In this document: in pieces, positions 1 to 5,631 of the stretch
How positions within the stretch are numbered: the stretch's first letter is position 1
Layout of the letters: each line of letters starts with the position of its first letter
Assembly: GCA_003233545.1 (NCBI GenBank)
Contig: QILZ01000263.1
Location: 1 to 11,991, forward strand
Reading direction: 5' to 3'
Length of the DNA: 11,991 nucleotides
From: Spirochaetales bacterium
GTDB taxonomy: Bacteria; Spirochaetota; Spirochaetia; SZUA-6
Made by a program: the position numbers and the translations under genes
The notes under the pieces: generated by a model
Told to the model about the DNA's origin: nothing
Seen by the model: the letters and a program-made list of their open reading frames with translations, nothing else
The model's database searches: none

Positions 1-245
1 CCGTTCTGTTTCATAACACTGTTCTTATTCCGCCATGAATCTTTAATGATATAGACCAGGTTTTTTGATTCGGAAGAAGTGTCTTTAGAATATGTATGTA
101 CTTTAACCTGAATATCAGCAGGGAGCGGATTATCAAAAACCAACTGCTGCCAGATCTTTAAATAAGCGGGTTTTATATTAACGGACAACTGCTCCGAGTC
201 TGCATTAAAGCCTGAGAGCAGAAAAATTAACAGTACGATAAACAT
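1..245 (-). CDS. Small exported protein of unknown function (3' end outside window)
   Basis: This reading frame starts at ATG (243-245) and stays open for 81 codons to the window edge, so only its N-terminal part is visible. The product begins MFIVLLIFLLSGFNA followed by DSEQ, a hydrophobic stretch of about 13 residues and then a polar mature region. This looks like a signal peptide, although the usual positive charge at the start is missing. The visible mature part (roughly residues 16-81) is mixed polar/aromatic and I recognise no family in it. A TAG codon in frame 15 bases upstream excludes a longer form. There is no good ribosome binding site, but the start lies only 2 bp after the stop of the chemoreceptor gene (TGATAATG), so translation is probably coupled to it. 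The tight spacing suggests that the two products act together, perhaps with this one on the outer face of the membrane; that is inference. Confidence 0.6.
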   Translation of the reverse strand, partial: MFIVLLIFLLSGFNADSEQLSVNIKPAYLKIWQQLVFDNPLPADIQVKVHTYSKDTSSESKNLVYIIKDSWRNKNSVMKQN

Positions 246-247
246 TA

Positions 248-1876
248 TCAGTGGTTTCTATCTTCGTTCTGCAGCTCAGCTATTGCCTTGTTAAGTTTCT
301 GCTGAAGTTCTTCCGAACCCTTCTTTAACAGCATTACAACATCTAAAGATCCGATGTTTTCGGATGCGGGGACAATATCTCCGTGAAAGAATTTCCCGGA
401 AATATAGTTTCCTACATTTCGCTCCGTTGCAATACCATCCGTTTCTTCCCATATATGCTGTACGATACCCTGTATATCGTTCTCGAATTCGACAACTTGG
501 GACCCGAATTTTTCCAGATAATCCTTGATATAAGATGCTTTTTGTATCGCTATTTTCATTGAAGATAAACGTTCGGATGTCAGTATACCGGTTTTCTTAA
601 AATTCTTCCTCGTTGTAAATATAACAACCTCGAATTTGGAATACGGATCTGTCGAAATAACCGGCTTATCATTAAAAAATGCATTAGGCCATCCTGCGTT
701 AAGGATGATGTCTATTTTACCCTCCATGAAAGCAGGGAATACTTTTCCCCACTGATCACCGTAGAATTCATACTCTATGCCTGACTTTTCCGCTATCCTT
801 TTAAAAATATCGATACTTATTCCTTCGGATTTTCCTGCTGTTAAGGAAACCCACGGCGGATATGCAATATCATGTCCGACAATAATGGCCGACTGTTTTG
901 CTATTTTCATCCCGCTTTTTAAAAGTTTATCCTTTTGCTCCTGAATATAGATTTCCGAAATCTCGACAAGGGATTCCACCTCGTTCATATTCTTTGTCTG
1001 GTACTCCATATTGGAAATAATATGGTTAGAACTTGAACTTATAAAATTTGCAGAATCATTGATAAACGATATATGGTTGTATATTTCTTCCGTATTTTCC
1101 GACTGTTCATGAACAAGTTCGATAATATCCTTGATTTCCGAATCGATCGACTGCATCGACTGAGAAGATTCTTCTATGCCTTCCTCTGTTTTTTCGATTC
1201 TTTCCCGTACTATGTCCCTTACCTTTATATATTCTTCCATGAGCTGCATTGTATTTGCGATATCTTTTTTTAATGAGCTTATAAATGAAGATATTTCATT
1301 TGTAGTCATTTTGGTTTTATCGGCAAGTTTTCTCACTTCATGGGCAACAACATTAAAACCCCTGCCGTATTTTCCCGCACGGGCAGCTTCTATTGCTGCA
1401 TTTAACGCAAGGAGATTTGTAAGGCTCGATATATCTTCTATAACTTCGGTACTGGAAAGTATCTTTTTGGTTGCTCCTTCTACCTCGACGAATAACTTCT
1501 GTATTTTGCCGAACATGTTTTCAAGTTCCGTAATCGAAGATTTAGCGTCTTTTATGGAATCGACGCTGCCCGAAAGAAGGATTTTATTTTTTTCTATACG
1601 ATTATGAGAACACTCGACATGTGTGACCATTTTTTCCGAGTGTTTACTTATATTTTTAAGTTCGTCCCTTACATTGGAGATAAGATCCTTGTTATGATCG
1701 GATGCCTTAAGCATTTCCGTAATGAATGCATTATTCAGACCGGAAATCTGTAATGTATCCCGTATAAAGCTCGAAATGGTTTTCCTTGTTTCGTGGAAGG
1801 ATTCGAGAAGTTCCCATACCTCATTCTGCAGACCCGAATTTACATTTTTGTTATCAGAATAATTGCTGTCTTCCAA
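248..1876 (-). CDS. Soluble methyl-accepting chemotaxis-type protein fused to a family-3 solute-binding domain
   Basis: The 542-residue product has two parts. Residues about 20-325 are almost entirely predicted helix and coiled coil. They contain the chemoreceptor signalling tip at about 147-190, including NLLALNAAIEAARAGKYGRG and then VVAHEVRKLA, the segment that contacts CheA and CheW in this family. Residues about 331-538 resemble bacterial extracellular solute-binding protein family 3 (SBP_bac_3): GHDIAYPPW near 334, GISIDIFKRIA near 352, EGKIDIIL near 385, TDPY at 409-412 and DGIATE at 480-485. No signal peptide, transmembrane segment or HAMP domain is visible, so the protein should be cytoplasmic. 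The Arg of the usual TxER ligand motif, which binds the amino-acid carboxylate, is not found at the matching place (N398-N402), so the ligand may not be a standard amino acid. The start is TTG, supported by AAGGAG (1886-1891) nine bases upstream. It probably feeds an intracellular signal into the flagellar motor pathway; its ligand is unknown. Confidence 0.88.
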   Translation of the reverse strand: MEDSNYSDNKNVNSGLQNEVWELLESFHETRKTISSFIRDTLQISGLNNAFITEMLKASDHNKDLISNVRDELKNISKHSEKMVTHVECSHNRIEKNKILLSGSVDSIKDAKSSITELENMFGKIQKLFVEVEGATKKILSSTEVIEDISSLTNLLALNAAIEAARAGKYGRGFNVVAHEVRKLADKTKMTTNEISSFISSLKKDIANTMQLMEEYIKVRDIVRERIEKTEEGIEESSQSMQSIDSEIKDIIELVHEQSENTEEIYNHISFINDSANFISSSSNHIISNMEYQTKNMNEVESLVEISEIYIQEQKDKLLKSGMKIAKQSAIIVGHDIAYPPWVSLTAGKSEGISIDIFKRIAEKSGIEYEFYGDQWGKVFPAFMEGKIDIILNAGWPNAFFNDKPVISTDPYSKFEVVIFTTRKNFKKTGILTSERLSSMKIAIQKASYIKDYLEKFGSQVVEFENDIQGIVQHIWEETDGIATERNVGNYISGKFFHGDIVPASENIGSLDVVMLLKKGSEELQQKLNKAIAELQNEDRNH

Positions 1877-1885
1877 CCGGAACTT

Positions 1886-1891
1886 CTCCTT
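1886..1891 (-). promoter_or_regulatory. Ribosome binding site that fixes the TTG start of the chemoreceptor gene
   Basis: Read on the minus strand this is AAGGAG, nine bases before the TTG at 1876. No ATG or GTG in the same frame has a comparable site nearby, so this site decides the start. Confidence 0.7.
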
Positions 1892-1893
1892 TG

Positions 1894-1918
1894 CCTGTTC
1901 TCTACAAAAGGGAACAGG
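1894..1918 (-). other. Intercistronic hairpin between the DUF1820 and chemoreceptor genes
   Basis: The arms CCTGTTCTC (1894-1902) and GGGAACAGG (1910-1918) are complementary over nine positions with one G-U type pair, around the 7-base loop TACAAAA. On the minus-strand transcript the hairpin follows the DUF1820 stop by 5 bases and ends 2 bases before the chemoreceptor ribosome binding site. No U-run follows, so it is not a normal intrinsic terminator. It may stabilise or process the message, or modulate translation of the second gene. Confidence 0.5.
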
Positions 1919-1923
1919 AGTTC

Positions 1924-2217
1924 TTACTTTTTCTGCCCAACGGAATCTTCTATTATATTAAAAGGCACTACATGTGCTGTTTCATCTTCTTTAAGTTCTT
2001 CGATCAGAATTACCGCCTGAAACGGAATCATAAGATGTTTTGATTTCCGGAAAGTCTTCCTTATTTCATCATCGGACGGATTAATTATCAGTTTAGAGCC
2101 GTCGGGGAATATTATATCTTTTATCGAAACAAAGTACGGATGAGTAAGATCAAGCTGCTTCGCACTGAGTGATATTTCTTTTCCCTTCCATTTAAAGTAG
2201 ACACGATATACGGACAC
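1924..2217 (-). CDS. DUF1820 family protein
   Basis: The product is 97 residues with the pattern of the DUF1820 family. It begins SVYRVYFKWKGKEISLSAKQ, has a central VSIKDIIFPDG and IINPSDDEIRKTF (about 31-57), and ends with a conserved-looking MIPFQAVILIEEL (63-75). Length and order fit this small family, known from gammaproteobacteria and spirochaetes, whose function is not established. No signal peptide or membrane segment is seen, so it should be cytoplasmic. The start is GTG (2215-2217), with AAGGGG about eight bases upstream. It is the first gene of a leftward unit, 47 bp ahead of the chemoreceptor gene, and diverges from mraZ. A role near signalling or the cell envelope is only a guess from its neighbours. 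Confidence 0.85.
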   Translation of the reverse strand: MSVYRVYFKWKGKEISLSAKQLDLTHPYFVSIKDIIFPDGSKLIINPSDDEIRKTFRKSKHLMIPFQAVILIEELKEDETAHVVPFNIIEDSVGQKK

Positions 2218-2236
2218 TGCAATATCCCCTTATTGT

Positions 2237-2275
2237 TTTATACAGTAAGGTAATGCTAAAGAAAAGAGATGTCAA
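2237..2275 (-). promoter_or_regulatory. Candidate promoter for the leftward DUF1820-chemoreceptor unit
   Basis: On the minus strand a perfect TTGACA (2270-2275) is followed after 17 bp by a poor -10, TACCTT (2247-2252). A better -10-like hexamer, TATAAA (2237-2242), lies further on but is 27 bp from the TTGACA. Either could serve, so the placement is tentative. The start site would give a short leader before the GTG at 2217. Confidence 0.4.
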
Positions 2276-2303
2276 TTGGTATTTCAGGGACATACTACTA
2301 AAC

Positions 2304-2330
2304 ATAATTTAATATAAATTTTAAAATTAT
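2304..2330. repeat. AT-rich nested inverted repeat in the divergent intergenic region
   Basis: AATTTA (2306-2311) and TAAATT (2315-2320) form one inverted repeat around ATA. The outer arms ATAATTT (2304-2310) and AAATTAT (2324-2330) form another. The block sits between the two divergent promoters, 34 bp before the mraZ -35 box. It may be a protein site or simply a consequence of A+T richness. Confidence 0.3.
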
Positions 2331-2363
2331 TCATTTTATTCAGAAATATATAAAGAATATTCG

Positions 2364-2391
2364 TTGACATTCTGTCGAGATGGGATAGTAT
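2364..2391 (+). promoter_or_regulatory. Promoter of the mraZ-led dcw operon
   Basis: A perfect TTGACA -35 box (2364-2369), a 16-bp spacer and TAGTAT as -10 (2386-2391, four of six matches to the sigma-70-type consensus). The expected start of transcription is near 2398, about 50 bases before mraZ. The sequence just upstream (2341-2361) is very AT-rich and could help RNA polymerase binding. A TGGGA element at 2381-2385 lies inside the spacer. Confidence 0.65.
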
Positions 2392-2403
2392 GGTATGTGA
2401 TTG

Positions 2404-2443
2404 GTGGGAAATAGTGGGAAAAAATAGAATAAAGTGGAATAAA
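2404..2443 (+). promoter_or_regulatory. Probable MraZ operator: four 10-bp direct repeats
   Basis: The sequence reads as four consecutive 10-mers: GTGGGAAATA, GTGGGAAAAA, ATAGAATAAA and GTGGAATAAA. Two are exact TGGGA cores (2405-2409 and 2415-2419), the third is degenerate (TAGAA at 2425) and the fourth nearly exact (TGGAA at 2435). TGGGA-type repeats spaced 10 bp apart in front of mraZ are the known binding site of MraZ, which represses its own operon in Escherichia coli. The array lies between the expected transcription start and the mraZ start codon, a position suited to repression. The last repeat also holds the only Shine-Dalgarno-like stretch (GTGGA) before mraZ. Confidence 0.75.
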
Positions 2444-2448
2444 TTAGC

Positions 2449-2898
2449 ATGATAACCGGAGAATATCGTTACTCATTGGATGAAAAGGGAAGATTAATGA
2501 TCCCGTCTAAAATGAGAGCGGAAATAGCCGGTAATGTAATGATTCTTACCCGCGGTGTCGACAGGTGCCTCTGGATATTTCCCACCGATGAATGGAAAAG
2601 CATTTCCGCCAACATCTTAGAATCGACATCACTCTTTCAGGAGAAAGCGAGGCTGATTCAGCGTCGTATAATTGCTCCGGCTCAGGAAGCTGAGATTGAT
2701 AAGTCCGGCAGGATGAGCATCCCCCAGACATTAAGAGAGTATGCTCATTTAAAAAAGGAATGTATTGTGCTGGGAATGCTCCGTTACGTTGAAATATGGG
2801 ATGAAGAGACATACATGAGATACCTTGAAAGCACGGAGGATAGTTTCAAGGAAGCCGCAGAGGAGCTTGGCGGAAAAATTAACTGGTGGCACTCCTAA
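2449..2898 (+). CDS. mraZ: Transcriptional regulator MraZ
   Basis: MraZ is a DNA-binding protein of the SpoVT-AbrB fold that forms ring-shaped oligomers and controls the dcw operon. The 149-residue product has the normal family length. It carries the two repeated DxxGR loops that contact DNA: DEKGRLMIPS at 11-20 and DKSGRMSIPQ at 84-93. The start matches the family (GEYRYSLDEKGR) and is the only sensible ATG. The ribosome binding site is weak: GTGGA, ten bases upstream, lying within the operator repeats. The gene is the first of the plus-strand operon, directly behind its promoter and a TGGGA repeat array, so self-regulation is likely. The last codons and the bases after the stop form the short palindrome ACTCCTAAGGAGT. 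Confidence 0.96.
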   Translation: MITGEYRYSLDEKGRLMIPSKMRAEIAGNVMILTRGVDRCLWIFPTDEWKSISANILESTSLFQEKARLIQRRIIAPAQEAEIDKSGRMSIPQTLREYAHLKKECIVLGMLRYVEIWDEETYMRYLESTEDSFKEAAEELGGKINWWHS

Positions 2899-2960
2899 GG
2901 AGTAACTTTACAGGAACTCCCTATTGTAAGAGTTGTTTCTAACAGCGTTTTATTAAGAGA

Positions 2961-2967
2961 AAGGTGG
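2961..2967 (+). promoter_or_regulatory. Unusually placed ribosome binding site before rsmH
   Basis: AAGGTGG is the only good Shine-Dalgarno match here, but it is 15 bases from the ATG at 2983, longer than usual. An in-frame ATT at 2974 would have ideal spacing of six bases and would add three residues (M-K-K). AUU starts are very rare, so the ATG remains the annotated choice. Confidence 0.55.
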
Positions 2968-2982
2968 AATTTAATTAAAAAA

Positions 2983-3921
2983 ATGGCAGACACGGTTGTT
3001 CATACTCCTGTATTGCTGGATGAGGTAATCTCTCTTTTAGGTCCGGACAGCGAAGTTTCGACCCTGATAGATGGTACCATTGGCGAAGGCGGGCATGCCG
3101 AGTATTTTTTAAGCAAATTCCCCGGGCTTTTTTTAATAGGCATCGACCGGGATCTTAAAATTCTCGAAAAGGCTCATGAAAGGCTTAAACCTTATGAAAA
3201 ACGTATACAGTTAATAAACGGGCGATTTTCTCACATCTTTTCAAATTATGATTCTTATACGGATAGGAAACCAAATATAATTTTTCTCGATCTGGGGATA
3301 TCGCGGTATCACTTCGAGGAAAGCGGGCTTGGTTTTTCTTTTCTTCGGGATGAACCACTCGATATGCGGCTCGACAGAGACTTGAAATTAGACGCATCAT
3401 ATATTGTGAATAACTTCTCCGGGAGAGAACTTGTTAAAATATTTTTCGATTACGGAGAGGAACGTTTTGCACGAAGAATTGCCGGGAAGATTGCTGCGGC
3501 AAGAAAGGATAAAAAGATAACCACTTCCGGGGAATTAGCTGAAATTGTACGGCGTTCGGTACCGCCGGATTACAGGCATAGAAGAATTCATCCTGCTACA
3601 AAAATATTCCAGGCACTTCGTATCGCTGTAAATAACGAACTGGAAGAACTTAAAGAGGGTCTTCCGCAGGCATGCAGTATATTGCAGCCGGGCGGCAGAA
3701 TAGGGATTATATCGTTTCATTCCCTCGAAGACAGAATTGTAAAACATTTTTATAAAGAAATGGCAGGAAACTCTTTAAATGGCCGTGAAATGCCGAATTC
3801 TCAAAGTAGAGCAGAGTTTAAAATAATTACAAAAAAACCGGTACGTCCGGGAGAAGCGGAAGTACAGCGGAACCCTGCATCGAGAAGTGCATTGTTCCGT
3901 GTAATGAGGAAGGTAAAATGA
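2983..3921 (+). CDS. rsmH: 16S rRNA (cytosine(1402)-N(4))-methyltransferase
   Basis: RsmH (MraW) uses S-adenosylmethionine to methylate N4 of C1402 in the decoding centre of 16S rRNA. The 312 residues match the family throughout. HTPVLLDEV is at 7-15, the SAM-binding loop LIDGTIGEGGHAEYFL at 28-43, and the acidic end of the next strand, GIDRD, at 53-57. They are followed by FLDLGISRYHFEESGLGFSF at 101-120, EPLDMRLD at 124-131, HPATKIFQALRIAVNNEL at 203-220 and the GGRIGIISFHSLEDR segment at 237-251. The inserted domain between about 130 and 200 is present. The gene follows mraZ by 84 bp and overlaps the ftsL-like gene by 4 bp (ATGA). The exact start is slightly uncertain because its ribosome binding site is 15 bases away. 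Confidence 0.97.
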   Translation: MADTVVHTPVLLDEVISLLGPDSEVSTLIDGTIGEGGHAEYFLSKFPGLFLIGIDRDLKILEKAHERLKPYEKRIQLINGRFSHIFSNYDSYTDRKPNIIFLDLGISRYHFEESGLGFSFLRDEPLDMRLDRDLKLDASYIVNNFSGRELVKIFFDYGEERFARRIAGKIAAARKDKKITTSGELAEIVRRSVPPDYRHRRIHPATKIFQALRIAVNNELEELKEGLPQACSILQPGGRIGIISFHSLEDRIVKHFYKEMAGNSLNGREMPNSQSRAEFKIITKKPVRPGEAEVQRNPASRSALFRVMRKVK

Positions 3922-4193
3922 AAAAGATGATTGTTCTTCTGTTGATCGTATCAATTCCAGTTTTACTGTTTCTTGTAACGTGGCAGAATATAAGGTTCAC
4001 GGAGTTATCTTCCCGTATAGGAAGTATAAAGAAACAGCAGGAGGAAACTCTGGAAAAGAACAAAAGCATAATTGTGGGATTGGCCATTTTGCGGTCTCCG
4101 AAGAGAATAGAGAACATAGGTATAAAAAACCTCGGGCTTCATGAAGCCGAACCCTCGGAAGTGGTAATAATTACAAAAAAGGGAGTAAAATAA
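3918..4193 (+). CDS. ftsL: FtsL-like cell division protein
   Basis: A 91-residue bitopic protein: a very short cytoplasmic end (MKK), one membrane helix at about 4-23, a helical coiled-coil stretch at about 25-56 (FTELSSRIGSIKKQQEETLE), then SPKRIENIGIKNLGL at 60-74. That last segment resembles the FtsL/DivIC pattern in which 'SP.RIE.IA...LGL' follows the coiled coil. FtsL proteins diverge strongly in sequence, so the call rests on architecture plus position between rsmH and the mur/fts genes, where ftsL is normally found. It would link FtsQ with the septal synthase FtsW and its partner transpeptidase at midcell. It starts within the rsmH stop (ATGA) behind GAGGAAGG at 3906-3913, so translation is probably coupled. 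DivIC is the main alternative. Confidence 0.75.
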   Translation: MKKMIVLLLIVSIPVLLFLVTWQNIRFTELSSRIGSIKKQQEETLEKNKSIIVGLAILRSPKRIENIGIKNLGLHEAEPSEVVIITKKGVK

Positions 4194-4199
4194 CAGAGT

Positions 4200-5618
4200 A
4201 TGGGAGGAGGCACTGTTAACAGAAAGTTGTTTTCCCTTATCGATGTCAAAGAATCCGTAAAGGGTATGTTTGCCGTGGAAGAGAATTCCCGCGGTAATAT
4301 AGAGGCAGTTACTATCGATTCGAGGGAAGCCGCTGAAAATTCACTGTTTATACCGCTGCCGGGTCTAAAAACAGACGGGCATAATTATGTTAAAAGCGCA
4401 CTCTTAAACGGTGCTTCTGCAGTGTTTCTTGAAAAAAAGCGGTTTAAGCAATTAGAAGCTGATATAGCTCCGCTTGCAAAAAAAAAGAAAGCGTCATTAA
4501 TCCTGGTGGATAATGTGTTAACGGCACTGCAGAGCCTGGGGAAGAGCTATCTTGGACGTTTTAATTCTTTAGTGAAAATAGGCATAACGGGCAGCAGCGG
4601 AAAGACTACCACAAAGGAAATGCTTGCTTCTGTTTTATCCGTCCACCACAGTACTGCAGCCAATGTTAAGAATCTGAATTCCGAAATCGGAGTACCTTTA
4701 ACGGCATTCAGGGTGCATGAGGGCCATGAATATGCTGTCTTCGAAATGGGTACGAATCATCCGGGCGAAATGGCTGTACTTGCAGATATTGTCCGCCCGC
4801 ATTACGGGATTATCACGAATATAGGAAAAACGCACCTGGAATTTTTCGGTTCAGAGGAGGCGGTTGCCAGGGAAAAGGCGGATATTTTTAGATATTTTAC
4901 AGGTTCGGAAGCTGCTTTCCTTAATAAAGGGGAACCTTTGCTCTCCCTTCTTAAGGAAAATATCAGGGGACGGGTTATTCTGTACGGAACAGAAGCTACT
5001 GCGGGTTTTGAGGGATATGAAAATCATGGGCTGAATGGTTTAACCATTCACTGGGAGGGGCTCCGGATTTGTTTATCCCTCTACGGGCAGTACAATATAT
5101 TAAATGCACTGGCAGCTATCAGCGCCGCTTTTCACCTGGGGATATCCGGAGAAGACATAAAAGAAGGGCTGGAAAGTGTCCGCCCGCTCTTCGGAAGGTC
5201 GCAGATTCTTCACGGCGGAATTACCATTCTACTGGACTGTTACAATTCGAACCCCGATTCCGCCCGAAGTGCAGTTGAGTTTCTGGAAAAAACCGAGTGG
5301 AAAGGGCGTAAAATAGCTGTGCTGGGTTCGATGTTCGAACTCGGAAAACTTTCCGAATCCGAACATTCAAAACTTATCGATTTTACTATTGGTAAAAGGC
5401 TCGATGCGGTTATTTTTTTCGGAGAAGAGTTTCTTCATGGTTTTGAATTGGCAGGAAACAGAACAACGGATAAGAACAGGTTTTATATAGCGACGGAGGA
5501 TTTCGACGAGCTTAAGAACACGTTAAAAAAATACCTGCGGGAGGGCGATCTTGTGCTGTTAAAAGCTTCGAGGGGGGTGGAACTCGAGAGACTCGTGCCC
5601 TTTATAAAAGAAATATGA
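4200..5618 (+). CDS. murF: UDP-N-acetylmuramoyl-tripeptide--D-alanyl-D-alanine ligase
   Basis: MurF joins D-Ala-D-Ala to the UDP-MurNAc-tripeptide with ATP, the last cytoplasmic step of the muropeptide pathway. The 472 residues show the Mur ligase order. The N-terminal UDP-binding domain includes AVTIDSREA at 36-44. The ATP loop GITGSSGKTTTKEM is at 128-141, NLNSEIGVPLT at 158-168, EMGTNHPGE at 182-190, NIGKTHLE at 207-214, FGRSQ at 331-335, DCYNSNPDS at 346-354, and a C-terminal LKASRGVELERLV at 454-466. The GSSGKTTTKEM form and NxNSEIG point to MurF rather than MurE. The ATG at 4200 gives the longest form, but the strongest Shine-Dalgarno sequence lies after it (4204-4210). A TTG at 4227 giving MFSLIDVKESV also fits the family. 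It sits 6 bp after the ftsL-like gene. Confidence 0.95.
   Translation: MGGGTVNRKLFSLIDVKESVKGMFAVEENSRGNIEAVTIDSREAAENSLFIPLPGLKTDGHNYVKSALLNGASAVFLEKKRFKQLEADIAPLAKKKKASLILVDNVLTALQSLGKSYLGRFNSLVKIGITGSSGKTTTKEMLASVLSVHHSTAANVKNLNSEIGVPLTAFRVHEGHEYAVFEMGTNHPGEMAVLADIVRPHYGIITNIGKTHLEFFGSEEAVAREKADIFRYFTGSEAAFLNKGEPLLSLLKENIRGRVILYGTEATAGFEGYENHGLNGLTIHWEGLRICLSLYGQYNILNALAAISAAFHLGISGEDIKEGLESVRPLFGRSQILHGGITILLDCYNSNPDSARSAVEFLEKTEWKGRKIAVLGSMFELGKLSESEHSKLIDFTIGKRLDAVIFFGEEFLHGFELAGNRTTDKNRFYIATEDFDELKNTLKKYLREGDLVLLKASRGVELERLVPFIKEI
4204..4210 (+). promoter_or_regulatory. Strong Shine-Dalgarno sequence inside the annotated murF start
   Basis: GAGGAGG lies two to four codons after the ATG at 4200, so it cannot serve that codon. 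The next standard in-frame start, TTG at 4227, is 16 bases downstream. The ATG itself has only GGGAG (4181-4185) at 14 bases. The true murF start is therefore open. Confidence 0.5.
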
Positions 5619-5631
5619 AACAGGAAAAATT

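Noticed and set aside
1073..2043. Plus-strand open frames across the chemoreceptor and DUF1820 genes
   Set aside because: Low-complexity, Phe/Ser/Cys-rich translations opposite two recognisable genes; no support for expression.
2891..2903. Palindrome ACTCCTAAGGAGT at the mraZ stop as a terminator
   Set aside because: The stem is only five or six pairs with a minimal loop and no T-run follows, so it cannot be supported as a terminator.
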